Below are positions 18,890 to 27,919 of a stretch of DNA of 64,000 nucleotides, one piece after another. The stretch spans positions 1,674,001-1,738,000 of the forward strand of contig OZ244212.1 of NCBI GenBank assembly GCA_965216695.1, read 5' to 3'. Both the position numbers and the translations under genes were made by a program. This DNA comes from G965216695 sp965216695 (GTDB lineage Bacteria > Pseudomonadota > Gammaproteobacteria > Pseudomonadales > Azotimanducaceae). Numbering within the stretch: position 1 is the first letter of the stretch; each line of letters starts with the position of its first letter. The notes beneath the pieces were generated by a model that had not been told where the DNA came from, did not search any database, and saw only the letters and a program-made list of their open reading frames with translations.

Positions 18890-19716
18890 CCGTCCTCTCC
18901 GCGTTCGAACACCACCAACACATGCCGCGATCGGTCGAGCAGCGCGCTCGGACGCACCACGACCTGAGCGAACGGGTTGCGGGGATCGACAACGAGCGAT
19001 TGCACCAGACCAACCGGGTAACCGCGCGGAAAACGCCCCCCCAAACCGGAACTGACCACTAGATCGCCCTCGCGAATGTCCGCGGTCACCGGTACGTACT
19101 CGAGCTCCAATCGGCCGAAGTCACTGGTACCGCCGGCGATGGCGCGGAATCCATTCCGTACGATCTCGACCGGGACAGCATGGGACACATCGGTTACCAG
19201 CAACACCTCGCTGGAATACGCGGCCACGTCGATGATCTGACCGAACAAGCCTTCCGCATCGATCACGGCCTGACCGATTCCGATCCCATCCGTCGAGCCT
19301 TTGTCGATCACGATGCGGTGTGTGTCCGGTGCCGGAACGATCTGCAACAGTTCGGCAACAATGACGTCCTGCTCGAGTGTCTGGCGGCTGCCGAGCAGCT
19401 CGCGGAGACGCGCGTTTTCGGTAATCAGAGCTTCGTACAGCTGCGTCTTCTGCGTCATCGCGAGCAGCTGCGCTTCGAGTTCAGCGTTGTGCTGGGCGAG
19501 GGATTCCCTATTCTCGAACCATCCGCCGAGCACGCCGGTTACCCCGTACGGGGCATAGGCGAGATAACGTAGAGGCGTGAGCGCGGTACCCAGTCCGAAT
19601 CGAACGGATTCCAACACACGCGTGTTGGCGTCGAGCATCATCGACGTGACGGAAAGCATCGCCAGCGCGCACAGGAGATAACCGGCGCCCGAGCGCCTTA
19701 CAAACAGCGCTTTGAT
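18886..19716 (-). CDS. mreC: Rod shape-determining protein MreC (probable ATC start)
   Basis: Periplasmic scaffold of the elongasome, linking MreB to penicillin-binding proteins. The C-terminal beta-domain contains VIDKGSTDGIGIGQAVID and VVSSGLGGRFPRGYPVG; a coiled coil lies near residues 75-105. The first ATG (complement of 19659) would remove the first 19 family residues and half of the membrane helix. Upstream, in frame, is ATC-Lys-Ala-Leu-Phe, matching the MKPxF start of E. coli MreC, with GAGG 10 nt before it and a stop five codons further back. No ATG, GTG or TTG lies in between; CTG at 19707 is the only other candidate. I therefore place the start at ATC 19716 (276 residues). Confidence 0.9.
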   Translation of the reverse strand: MKALFVRRSGAGYLLCALAMLSVTSMMLDANTRVLESVRFGLGTALTPLRYLAYAPYGVTGVLGGWFENRESLAQHNAELEAQLLAMTQKTQLYEALITENARLRELLGSRQTLEQDVIVAELLQIVPAPDTHRIVIDKGSTDGIGIGQAVIDAEGLFGQIIDVAAYSSEVLLVTDVSHAVPVEIVRNGFRAIAGGTSDFGRLELEYVPVTADIREGDLVVSSGLGGRFPRGYPVGLVQSLVVDPRNPFAQVVVRPSALLDRSRHVLVVFERGEDG

Positions 19717-19746
19717 GGTCCCAGGACCTCATGCCAAGGTGTTCAG

Positions 19747-20787
19747 CTACTGCGTGCTCAACAGATCCGCGTTTCCTGCCTGATCCATGAGCTCCAGCGC
19801 GATACCGCCGCCACGGGCTACGCACGTGAGCGGGTCGTCCGCAATGATCACCGGAAGACCGGTTTCTTCCGCAAGCAGGATGTCCAGATCGCGCAGCAGC
19901 GCGCCGCCGCCAGTCAGGACCATTCCCGTCTCAGCGATGTCGGATGCCAACTCGGGCGGACACTGCTCGAGCGCGCCCTTGACCGCCTGCACAATCATCG
20001 ACAACGGTTCCTGCAATGCTTCGAGAATTTCGTTGCTGTTGATGGTAAAGCTGCGCGGAACACCTTCGGCCAGGTTACGTCCCCGCACATCGATCTCACG
20101 CACTTCCTTCTGCGGATAGGCAGCGCCAATCTCCTGCTTGATTCGCTCGGCCGTTGCTTCGCCGATGAGGCTCCCCTGCGTGCGACGAACATACGCCACG
20201 ATGGCTTCGTCCAGGCGATCGCCGCCGACGCGAACCGTGTCCGAATACACCACGCCATTGAGCGAAATGATCGCAACCTCGGTCGTACCGCCGCCGATGT
20301 CCACTACCATGGTGCCGACGGCTTCGTGTACCGGCAAGCCCGCGCCAATAGCCGCAGCCATCGGCTCCTCAACAAGCCGCACATCACGAGCGCCCGCAGA
20401 CATCGCGCTTTCACGAATCGCGCGCCGCTCCACCTCGGTGGATTTGCAGGGCACGCATACCAGAACCCGCGGACTCGGGCGGATGAGAGAGTTCTCATGC
20501 ACCTTGCCGATGAAGTGCTTGAGCATCCGTTCCGTAACCATGAAGTCCGCGATTACGCCGTCCTTCAACGGCCGGATCGCCGTGATATTACCCGGGGTAC
20601 GACCGAGCATCCGCTTAGCGTCCAGGCCAACAGCAGCCACGCTCTTCTGATTGCCCTGAATACGGATGGCCACCACCGAGGGTTCGTTGAGCACGATCCC
20701 CTGATCGCGCACATAGATGAGGGTGTTGGCAGTACCCAAATCAATGGACAAATCTCGCGAAAAGAGACCGCGAATGAACTTCAACAT
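19747..20787 (-). CDS. mreB: Rod shape-determining protein MreB
   Basis: Bacterial actin that organises cell-wall elongation. It has the phosphate-binding loops DLGTANTLIYV and VVDIGGGTTEVAI and the nucleotide-binding VLTGGGALLRDLD. 346 residues when started at ATG 20787 (MLKFIRGLF), matching E. coli MreB; the frame extends to 21012 without support. A 30-bp gap separates it from the inferred mreC start. Confidence 0.98.
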   Translation of the reverse strand: MLKFIRGLFSRDLSIDLGTANTLIYVRDQGIVLNEPSVVAIRIQGNQKSVAAVGLDAKRMLGRTPGNITAIRPLKDGVIADFMVTERMLKHFIGKVHENSLIRPSPRVLVCVPCKSTEVERRAIRESAMSAGARDVRLVEEPMAAAIGAGLPVHEAVGTMVVDIGGGTTEVAIISLNGVVYSDTVRVGGDRLDEAIVAYVRRTQGSLIGEATAERIKQEIGAAYPQKEVREIDVRGRNLAEGVPRSFTINSNEILEALQEPLSMIVQAVKGALEQCPPELASDIAETGMVLTGGGALLRDLDILLAEETGLPVIIADDPLTCVARGGGIALELMDQAGNADLLSTQ

Positions 20788-21040
20788 CTGCCGAGCGTCA
20801 CTTACCGAACCTGATGGGTACCGGACATGAATGAAAATTCGGGATATTCGGGGCTGGAAATCCGATCCAGCCAGCGAACCCGGTCGGGGTGCCGTGAGGC
20901 CTTCGAACGGCGCGGGTACTCTAGCAAAGATGCCCGCGGGTCGCATCCGACCTGAGTCACATCGCACGCGTTCGCAGCCAGCGACAACACCCAAACGAAC
21001 AGGGGTTCGCAACCTTACAGTGATCCATTAGGCTAAACGC
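20788..21040. promoter_or_regulatory. Divergent intergenic region mreB / gatC
   Basis: 253 bp between divergent genes; it should contain promoters in both directions. I see an inverted repeat GGCTGG (20852-20857) / CCAGCC (20867-20872) with a 9-nt loop. No convincing -35/-10 pair stands out on either strand. Confidence 0.35.
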
Positions 21041-21316
21041 ATGATTGATATCGAAAGGCTCTGCCAACTCGCATCCCTGCGCCTGGACGACGCCGAGCGC
21101 GCGCGCGCACTCGAGGACCTCGAAGCGATCGTCACAATGATCGACGCGATGCAGCGGGTACCCACTGACGGAGTCGAACCGCTGGCGCAACCCTTCGCCG
21201 ACGAGCAGCATCTGCGTGAGGACAGGGTTACCGAAGACGATCAACGCAGCGCTCTGCAGACCGGCGCACCCCACGTCCGCGACGGCTACTACATCGTGCC
21301 CCGGGTCGTCGAGTAG
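21041..21316 (+). CDS. gatC: Asp/Glu-tRNA amidotransferase subunit C
   Basis: Small stabilising subunit of GatCAB, which converts Glu-tRNA(Gln) and/or Asp-tRNA(Asn) to the amide forms. 91 residues, with the usual N-terminal helices LCQLASLRLDDAE and the extended C-terminal strand around VPTDGVEPLAQP. Its stop is 3 bp before gatA. Confidence 0.93.
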   Translation: MIDIERLCQLASLRLDDAERARALEDLEAIVTMIDAMQRVPTDGVEPLAQPFADEQHLREDRVTEDDQRSALQTGAPHVRDGYYIVPRVVE

Positions 21317-21319
21317 TCC

Positions 21320-22777
21320 GTGTTTCAGAGCGCAACTGAACAGCTGGCCGCACTTCGGCGCGGCGACGTATCGAGCGTCGAACTGACACGTGACTATCTC
21401 GCTCGCATTGAGCGGTTGAACGAACGTCTCGGCGCATTCGTCACCGTGGACGCTGACGCGGCAACCCGAAGCGCCGCCCAAGCCGACGAAGCTCGCTCGG
21501 CGGGCGTCGGCGGCGTGCTGTGCGGCTTGCCGGTCGCACTGAAGGATCTGTTCTGCGTTGCGGGAACCCGGACGACGTGCGCATCGAAGATGTTGGCGGA
21601 CTTCGTTGCGCCGTACGACGCAACGGTCGCGGAGCGATTGAATGCGTCCGGTGCCGTGATGCTCGGCAAAACCAATATGGACGAGTTCGCGATGGGCTCG
21701 TCCAACGAAACAAGCCACTTCGGGGCAGCGGTTAATCCGTGGGACCCGCAACGCGTCCCCGGAGGTTCCTCCGGAGGCTCCGCGGTTGCGGTCGCCGCCG
21801 GCTTGTGCAGCGCAGCCGTGGGTACCGACACCGGCGGCTCCATCCGACAGCCCGCCGGATTCTGCGGCATAACCGGGTTGAAGCCCACGTACGGCAGCAT
21901 TCCGCGTTTCGGCATGGTCGCGTTTGCATCCAGCCTCGACCAGGCTGGGCCCATGACCCGGTCGGCCGAGGACGCGGCCCTCCTGTACCACGTGCTCGCA
22001 GGTTTCGACCCCCGGGATTCAACCAGCAGCCGCCACAACGGCACCTGGCTCGACACACCCGACCAGGAGCTGCCGGAAGCTGCGCACGTACCGCTCACAA
22101 TCGGCGTCCCCGCCGAGTACTCCGCGGTGCTGTCGGAAGCGTCCGCGGCGATACTCGAACGCACGATCAAGCAGTTCGAACAACTGGGCGCTACGGTACG
22201 CGAGGTGTCATTGCCGCACACTGACAGCGCGATTCCGGCGTACTACGTCATCTCGGGCGCCGAAGCCTCCACCAATCTCTCCCGCTACGATGGCGTCCGT
22301 TTCGGACACCGCGCGAACGACTGCGACTCGATTGAACAACTCGTGTCGGCATCGCGAACCGAGGGCTTCGGTGCGGAGGTGAAGCGCCGCATCCTCACAG
22401 GCACGTATGCGCTGTCGGTCGGCTACTACGACGCTTACTATCTGAAAGCCATGCGCTTGCGCCGCCTGATACAGCAGGATTTTCTGACGGCCTTCGACGA
22501 AGTCGACCTGATCCTCACACCAACCACGCCAGGTCCGGCCTTCCAACTGGGAGCGGTTGCGGATCCTGTCGAGATGTACCGCCAGGACGTATTCACGGTG
22601 CCGGCCAGTCTTGCCGGATTGCCCGCAGTGTCTTTCCCGGCCGGCACGATCGAAGCACTGCCTGTCGGCGCGCAGCTGATCGCGCCGCCGTTCGCGGAGC
22701 AACGATTGCTGGAAGCCGCGCACGCGTTCCAGCAGAACACCGATCATCACCTGAACACTCCGAAGCTCGCGCAATGA
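21320..22777 (+). CDS. gatA: Asp/Glu-tRNA amidotransferase subunit A
   Basis: Amidase subunit that hydrolyses Gln to supply ammonia. The amidase-signature triad is complete: Lys75 in ALKDLF, cis-Ser150 in PGGSSGGS, and Ser174 in DTGGSIRQPA, with the same 75- and 99-residue spacing as known GatA. GTG start at 21320. It overlaps gatB by 4 nt (ATGA). Confidence 0.97.
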   Translation: MFQSATEQLAALRRGDVSSVELTRDYLARIERLNERLGAFVTVDADAATRSAAQADEARSAGVGGVLCGLPVALKDLFCVAGTRTTCASKMLADFVAPYDATVAERLNASGAVMLGKTNMDEFAMGSSNETSHFGAAVNPWDPQRVPGGSSGGSAVAVAAGLCSAAVGTDTGGSIRQPAGFCGITGLKPTYGSIPRFGMVAFASSLDQAGPMTRSAEDAALLYHVLAGFDPRDSTSSRHNGTWLDTPDQELPEAAHVPLTIGVPAEYSAVLSEASAAILERTIKQFEQLGATVREVSLPHTDSAIPAYYVISGAEASTNLSRYDGVRFGHRANDCDSIEQLVSASRTEGFGAEVKRRILTGTYALSVGYYDAYYLKAMRLRRLIQQDFLTAFDEVDLILTPTTPGPAFQLGAVADPVEMYRQDVFTVPASLAGLPAVSFPAGTIEALPVGAQLIAPPFAEQRLLEAAHAFQQNTDHHLNTPKLAQ

Positions 22778-24216
22778 ACTGGCAGCCTGTAATAGGACTC
22801 GAAGTACACGTGCAGCTTGCAACGCGCAGCAAGATGTTTTCCGGCGCGTCTACAGCGTTCGGCGCCGCACCGAACACCCAGGCCTGCGCTGTCGACCTCG
22901 GGCTACCCGGTGTGTTGCCGGTGATCAACGAGAACGCGGTGCTGATGGCCATTCAATTCGGCCTCGCAATCGGAGCCGAGGTGAACCCGTTATCCGTGTT
23001 CGACCGGAAAAACTATTTCTACCCCGATTTACCCAAGGGGTACCAGATCAGCCAGTTCTCCGATCCGGTCGTGGGGTCCGGTCAGATCGACATCGAACTG
23101 GACGGCGGCACTACGCGAACCGTTCGGATCACCCGCGCGCACCTGGAGGAAGACGCGGGCAAATCCGTGCATGATCTGTACCCCGGCGAAACCGCGATCG
23201 ATCTGAACCGAGCTGGAACGCCGCTGCTCGAGATCGTGTCGGAGCCGGATCTCACCAGCGCCGCCGAAGCGGCCGCATACTTCCGTACCCTGCACGCGCT
23301 CGTTCGTTATCTGAAGATCTGCGACGGCGACCTCTCACAAGGCAGCATGCGCTGCGACGCGAACGTGTCCGTCCGACCGACCGAGAGCGACCCATTGGGA
23401 GTCCGCACGGAGATAAAGAACGTCAACTCGTTCCGCTTCCTGGAACGCGCGATCGACTTCGAGATTGAACGACAGATCGCCGTTCTGGAAAGCGGCGGCC
23501 GCATCACGATGGAGACCCGGCTTTACGATCCCGACCGTGACGAAACCCGGCCCATGCGTAGCAAAGAAGAAAGCGACGACTACCGTTACTTTCCCGACCC
23601 CGACCTTCGGCCGCTGCGGCTCGACGACGCGCTGATCAAACGTGCCCGCAACGCGATGCCGGAGATGCCTTCAGCGAAACGGGCGCGTTTCGCTACCGAA
23701 CTGGCTCTGAACGACTACGATGCCAGCTGGCTGACGCGCGATCCCGACGTTGCCGACTTCTTCGAGGCTGCGCTCGCGATCGCCGGAAATGCAAAACTCA
23801 CCGCAAACTGGATGATGGGCGATCTCGCTGCCGAACTGAACCGGCGCGAAGCCGACATCGACGCAAGCCCAATCACCCCGGTCCAGCTCGGCCAGTTGGT
23901 GCAACGCATCGACGATGGAACCATCTCATCGAAGATTGCAAAGCGGGTTTTCGAACTCTGTTGCGAGCAGGGTCCTGGAGCGTCCGTCGACTCGGTGATC
24001 GCCGAGGAGGGATTGCAGCAGATGTCCGACACCGGCGAGTTACAACGAATCGTTTCCGAACTGATCGATGCCAACCCTGCACAGGCAGAACAGTTCAGAA
24101 ACGGCAAAGAAAAGGTGCTGGGTTTCTTCGTCGGGCAGGTAATGCGGGCAACGCGGGGTAAAGCGAACCCTCAGCAGGTCAACGAGCTGGTGCGCGACGC
24201 GTTGCGTAACGGGTGA
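22774..24216 (+). CDS. gatB: Asp/Glu-tRNA amidotransferase subunit B
   Basis: tRNA-binding kinase-like subunit that activates the misacylated residue. GLEVHVQL at the start, RKNYFYPDLPKGYQISQ with the catalytic region, and the helical YqeY-like tail (last ~140 residues) are all present. 480 residues. A free-standing YqeY homologue of the tail is encoded at 56223-56678. Last gene of gatCAB; converges with a CBS-domain gene 12 bp away. Confidence 0.97.
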   Translation: MNWQPVIGLEVHVQLATRSKMFSGASTAFGAAPNTQACAVDLGLPGVLPVINENAVLMAIQFGLAIGAEVNPLSVFDRKNYFYPDLPKGYQISQFSDPVVGSGQIDIELDGGTTRTVRITRAHLEEDAGKSVHDLYPGETAIDLNRAGTPLLEIVSEPDLTSAAEAAAYFRTLHALVRYLKICDGDLSQGSMRCDANVSVRPTESDPLGVRTEIKNVNSFRFLERAIDFEIERQIAVLESGGRITMETRLYDPDRDETRPMRSKEESDDYRYFPDPDLRPLRLDDALIKRARNAMPEMPSAKRARFATELALNDYDASWLTRDPDVADFFEAALAIAGNAKLTANWMMGDLAAELNRREADIDASPITPVQLGQLVQRIDDGTISSKIAKRVFELCCEQGPGASVDSVIAEEGLQQMSDTGELQRIVSELIDANPAQAEQFRNGKEKVLGFFVGQVMRATRGKANPQQVNELVRDALRNG

Positions 24217-24228
24217 TGTCGCCGCAAT

Positions 24229-24636
24229 TCAAACGGTGTGCTGCAGAAACTCCTTCGCAGCTCGCAGCACGTCGCGGCGGCTGATCTGCCCAACCAGCCT
24301 CCCGCTTGCGCCTACCACAGGATAACGGCGGCGGTGTTCGTCATCAAAACGTTGTGCCAGCGCGTAGATGTCCATGTCCGGTGAGACCGTGTCCACCGGT
24401 GAGCGCATGTAGTCCGCAACGATCCCTGCGCCCTCGTCGTAGTAACTGTCCTGGATCACGATTTTCATCAGATCCACTTCGGAAAGAATACCGAGCAGCC
24501 GGCCGTCCTCATCCACCACCGGTGCACCGGAGATCTTACGTTCCAAAAACGTCGCCATCGCCTCTACAACGTTGGTGTGCGGAGCGAAGGTAATCAATCG
24601 CCGCGTCATGTAGTCCGATACCTTCACCGATCGCAT
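24229..24636 (-). CDS. CBS-domain pair protein
   Basis: 135 residues consisting of two CBS motifs (about 8-60 and 78-130), with GAPVVDEDGRLLGILSEVDL and YPVVGASGRLVGQISRRDVL. Such proteins bind adenine nucleotides as energy sensors; the partner here is unknown. ATG 24636 is preceded by GGAGG at a spacing of 6. No other domain is attached. Confidence 0.9.
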   Translation of the reverse strand: MRSVKVSDYMTRRLITFAPHTNVVEAMATFLERKISGAPVVDEDGRLLGILSEVDLMKIVIQDSYYDEGAGIVADYMRSPVDTVSPDMDIYALAQRFDDEHRRRYPVVGASGRLVGQISRRDVLRAAKEFLQHTV

Positions 24637-24855
24637 AGCTGCCCTCCAGAGCGGCCGACAATGGCCCTGCACCGGATCATCCTACCACCATCGAACCAGA
24701 GCACCCCAACAGAGTGCCAAACATAGTATCCTTCGGGATTGCGCTTATGCGGCATTGCACAAAACGCAAAGAAACCCGAAACGAACAAAACAAGCACCGA
24801 AACAAGACCCAAAACAGAACAAATATACGGTACAGCCAGTGAAAGAGAGGCATAG
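24637..24855. promoter_or_regulatory. Divergent leader region with a T-free A-rich tract
   Basis: 219 bp between the CBS gene (minus) and the DUF35 gene (plus). Positions 24757-24823 contain no T on the plus strand in 67 bases and are mostly A with scattered C, very unlike the GC-rich surroundings. Such a tract would be an unstructured 5' leader for the DUF35-thiolase transcript. The DUF35 start is preceded by AGAGAGGC. Confidence 0.5.
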
Positions 24856-25275
24856 ATGAGCGACAAACCACTGCCTGCAGTCGGTTTCCTTAAGATTCCC
24901 GACGACGGCGATCCCTACCTGGAAGGACAGAAATGCGGCGCCTGTGGCGCGACCTTTCTCGGCAAGCGCGATGTTTGCTCGAAGTGTGGAGCGCGCGACC
25001 AGATGAGCGCCATTAAGCTTCCAGATACCGGCAACCTCTACTCGTTCTCGATCGTGCACCGATCGTTTCCGGGCATTGACGTTCCGTACATCAGCGCAAT
25101 CGTCGATCTGGACGATGGCACCGCGATCAAGGGCAACCTGATCAACGTGGAGCCCGACCCGGCGAACATCGAATTCGGCATGCCGGTGGAAGTCGTCTAC
25201 GGCGACGCCCTCGGGCGCAAAGACAAGGAAGGGAACTCTTACCTTGCCTACTTTTTTCAACCTCGGTCAGCTTGA
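24856..25275 (+). CDS. Zn-ribbon/OB-fold (DUF35) protein, thiolase partner
   Basis: 139 residues with a rubredoxin-like zinc ribbon (Cys27, Cys30, Cys41, Cys44) and a C-terminal OB fold that usually binds acyl-CoA. Such proteins act as obligate partners of thiolase-fold enzymes or MaoC-like hydratases in archaeal and bacterial CoA pathways. It is 13 bp upstream of a thiolase, so the two probably form one complex. Substrate unknown. Confidence 0.88.
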   Translation: MSDKPLPAVGFLKIPDDGDPYLEGQKCGACGATFLGKRDVCSKCGARDQMSAIKLPDTGNLYSFSIVHRSFPGIDVPYISAIVDLDDGTAIKGNLINVEPDPANIEFGMPVEVVYGDALGRKDKEGNSYLAYFFQPRSA

Positions 25276-25288
25276 AGGAGGCTAACCC

Positions 25289-26431
25289 ATGAGTGACGCA
25301 TATATTGTTGGCGTAGACATGATCAAATTCGGTCGGTTTCCAGATCGAACCGTGCCCAACATCGGTGCCGAGGCGGCGCTGCTGGCACTGGACGACTGCG
25401 GGCTGACCATCCATGACATGGAGGCGTTGTACTGCGGCAACCTCGGCCAGGCGAGCGGCATGGTTGGCCAACGAATTCTGCAGGAGATCGGCCAGACCGG
25501 CATTCCGGTGGTCAACGTCTCCAACGCATGCGCAACCGGTGCCACCGCGTTTCGCGAAGCGTGGGCAGCAGTGAAGGCGGACCTGTACGACATCGTGCTC
25601 GCAGTCGGTGTAGAGCAGATGGGTAAGGGCCTGCTAGGCGGTGCCGGCGGCGGCACCGGCATTCCCAAGGAAGGCCTGTTCGGTTCCGGCACCATGCCGG
25701 CCGTGTTTGCCGAAGCGGGTATGGAACACAGCCGTAAATACGGCACTACGTTCGAGCAGTTCGCAAAGGTGTCCGTGAAAAACCATCACCACAGTACGCT
25801 GAATCCCAAGGCGATGTATCAGATCGAAACGCCCCTGGATGTCGTGATGAACGCCGAGATGATCTCGTACCCCAACACGAAGTTGATGTGCTCAGTAAAC
25901 GTCGACGGCTCTGCCGCTGCCGTGATCTGCACGGAGAAGAAGGCGAAAGAGCTGGGACTGATGGACCGCGCGGTGAAAGTCCGGGCGTCGGTGCTAACGT
26001 CCGACCCGTGGCAGGAACGCGACCTGGTCATGCCGGACGTCAACACCTGTACCCGCAGGGCCGCGGCTGCAGCATACGAAATGGCGGGCCTCGGGCCCGA
26101 CGACGTCGACCTTGTGGAACTGCACGACTGCTTTGCTACCGCGGAGATTCTGCACTACGAGAACCTCGGCCTCTGCGCCGATGGGGAAGCGGGTCGCATG
26201 ATCGACGAAGGCGAGGTGGCTCTGGGTGGCAGGGTTCCGGTCAACGTGTCTGGCGGTCTGCTGTCGAAAGGACATCCGCTCGGCGCGACCGGCATCGCCA
26301 ATATCTACGAAGTCAGTACGCATCTGCGCGGCGAAGCCGGCGCGCGCCAGGTTGAAGGCGCAAAAATCGGCATGACCCACGTAATCGGTCTGGGCAGCGC
26401 CTGCGGGATTCACATCCTCGAGAAGGTCTGA
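25289..26431 (+). CDS. Thiolase-superfamily enzyme, SCP2-thiolase-like
   Basis: 380 residues. The nucleophile is Cys81 in NVSNACATGA, HDCFATAE carries a family His, and GHPLGATG holds the second catalytic His. The final Cys motif reads GLGSACGIHIL, where classical thiolases have CxGGG; this matches the SCP-x/SCP2-like subgroup that pairs with DUF35 proteins. A strong GAAGGAGG precedes the start. Likely forms or cleaves a beta-ketoacyl-CoA, but no pathway genes lie nearby, so the substrate cannot be assigned. Confidence 0.9.
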   Translation: MSDAYIVGVDMIKFGRFPDRTVPNIGAEAALLALDDCGLTIHDMEALYCGNLGQASGMVGQRILQEIGQTGIPVVNVSNACATGATAFREAWAAVKADLYDIVLAVGVEQMGKGLLGGAGGGTGIPKEGLFGSGTMPAVFAEAGMEHSRKYGTTFEQFAKVSVKNHHHSTLNPKAMYQIETPLDVVMNAEMISYPNTKLMCSVNVDGSAAAVICTEKKAKELGLMDRAVKVRASVLTSDPWQERDLVMPDVNTCTRRAAAAAYEMAGLGPDDVDLVELHDCFATAEILHYENLGLCADGEAGRMIDEGEVALGGRVPVNVSGGLLSKGHPLGATGIANIYEVSTHLRGEAGARQVEGAKIGMTHVIGLGSACGIHILEKV

Positions 26432-26472
26432 ACCGAGTCTGACATCGCATCCGGTGCTGGGCAGGTCACGGC

Positions 26473-26504
26473 CCGTCCAGCGCTGTCGGCGACCGTCCAG
26501 CGCT
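26473..26504 (+). repeat. Short direct repeat upstream of the phosphodiesterase gene
   Basis: CCGTCCAGCGCT occurs at 26473-26484 and 26493-26504, a 20-bp period, in the 92-bp gap after the thiolase. It could be a small protein-binding site or a duplication; nothing else supports a role. Confidence 0.45.
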
Positions 26505-26523
26505 TCCGGAACGGAGCACTATC

Positions 26524-27009
26524 ATGCGCATCGGCGTAGTGAGCGATACGCACAACAATCTGAAAAACGTACAGCGGATCGTTGACCTGTTCAACGAGTC
26601 GGCCGTTGACCGCGTGATACATACCGGCGACATCACGCAAGCGAAAACCCTCGATGTCTTCGGCGCACTGACGATGCCGATGCATGGTGTTTTCGGCAAC
26701 AACGACGTGGAGCGCGAGACCCTCGATGCAGCCATTCTTGCCAATGGTTTCCGCTTCGTCGAACCGCCTCTGCAATTGACCTGGCACGATCGAACGATCA
26801 TCGTCGTGCACGACCCACGCGAATTCGAAGGTCACCTAACCGCCACGCACGAGCTGGCGCTGCACGGTCACACGCATTTGCATCGAGAAGTGCGCCGGGG
26901 CCACCAGCTCATCTACAACCCCGGCGAATGTGCCGGCCACATGGCAGGACTGAACGCCATCGGGATCGTGGATCTGGCGTCGCTGTCCACGCAACTGCTG
27001 AAGTTCTGA
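26524..27009 (+). CDS. YfcE/MJ0936-family metallophosphoesterase
   Basis: 161-residue calcineurin-like phosphodiesterase. Metal-binding motifs are SDTHNN near the start, HTGDI, FGNND and HGHTHLH. Family members hydrolyse bis-pNPP and some cyclic or phosphodiester substrates; the physiological substrate is unknown. ATG 26524 is preceded by CGGAG. Confidence 0.92.
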   Translation: MRIGVVSDTHNNLKNVQRIVDLFNESAVDRVIHTGDITQAKTLDVFGALTMPMHGVFGNNDVERETLDAAILANGFRFVEPPLQLTWHDRTIIVVHDPREFEGHLTATHELALHGHTHLHREVRRGHQLIYNPGECAGHMAGLNAIGIVDLASLSTQLLKF

Positions 27010-27014
27010 CCCGC

Positions 27015-27773
27015 TCAGGCGTCCGACAGACGTTCGAACAGTTGCCTGATCCGCGCCGCGTTCAGCCCCAGGTCGCTCTGGCCAACCCGGCTGACGCTGC
27101 GCACGTCAACGCGGGACCCACCTTCCGAGGTGGGTCTCACGCGCACGGCAACATCGTCTTTGAACCCGAACCAGAAGGTCGTATCCACGGCTTCCACGAG
27201 CCCTTCGCCCCCGCTCACGAACGTGTTCACCACGTCCAGTCCCATCGATTCCAGCACCTCGCCTACGCGCTCCACCACCGCATCCACCGGCGCTGCCAAC
27301 GTGAGCGATTTAAGGAACGGATACGCCGCCTGCTGTTGCGGCGCGAGCGTTGCAGCGTCGTAATCGAGCGGGTTGCTGTCGGCACCACGCAGCCCGATGA
27401 CTTTGTCGAACTGCGGCGGATCCGCCGTATCGGTGGTGATGTTGTGAATTTGCGGTACCGAAGATGCACGATAAAACTGCAGTCCCATCAGCGCGACCAC
27501 CAGCGCAGACAACACCATGCCGATCGCAAGCGGCCCCCGATCGGCCGCGTATCCCCGCCGTCGCGCAATCACGTACCCGATCAGCCCGCCGACCAGTCCG
27601 ATCGTCGCCAGCAGGGTCCCGGCCGCAAGAAACAGGAAACCAATACCGAACGGCCATAGGCCGAATCGCGCTCCGAGCGCGCCCAGCGGAAGCAGCACCA
27701 CCCCGATCACCGCCCCGATGTAGATGGCCTTCGACCACCAGTGTCCGTCGGATTCCGCCGCACGGTTCGTCAT
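27015..27773 (-). CDS. DUF1499 membrane protein
   Basis: 252 residues with three hydrophobic helices in the first ~105 residues and a C-terminal DUF1499 domain (about 125-250), recognisable from DTTFWFGFKDDVAVRVRP and the ending SRVGQSDLGLNAARIR. ATG 27773 chosen; the longer frame to 27908 lacks support. Function unknown in all homologues I know of. It converges with the phosphodiesterase gene. Confidence 0.85.
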   Translation of the reverse strand: MTNRAAESDGHWWSKAIYIGAVIGVVLLPLGALGARFGLWPFGIGFLFLAAGTLLATIGLVGGLIGYVIARRRGYAADRGPLAIGMVLSALVVALMGLQFYRASSVPQIHNITTDTADPPQFDKVIGLRGADSNPLDYDAATLAPQQQAAYPFLKSLTLAAPVDAVVERVGEVLESMGLDVVNTFVSGGEGLVEAVDTTFWFGFKDDVAVRVRPTSEGGSRVDVRSVSRVGQSDLGLNAARIRQLFERLSDA

Positions 27774-27919
27774 GTCGAGCCCTATTCCCACTAACGTTGG
27801 CGCTACGTTAGGCACGCGGTACCGATCACGCAAGCCCCTGCCGCAAAGCGCTCCCAACGGACGACGTGCACGCGCCCCCACACGTAGAATGCGTGGTCTG
27901 TCCGCCACGGTCGCCCGCC

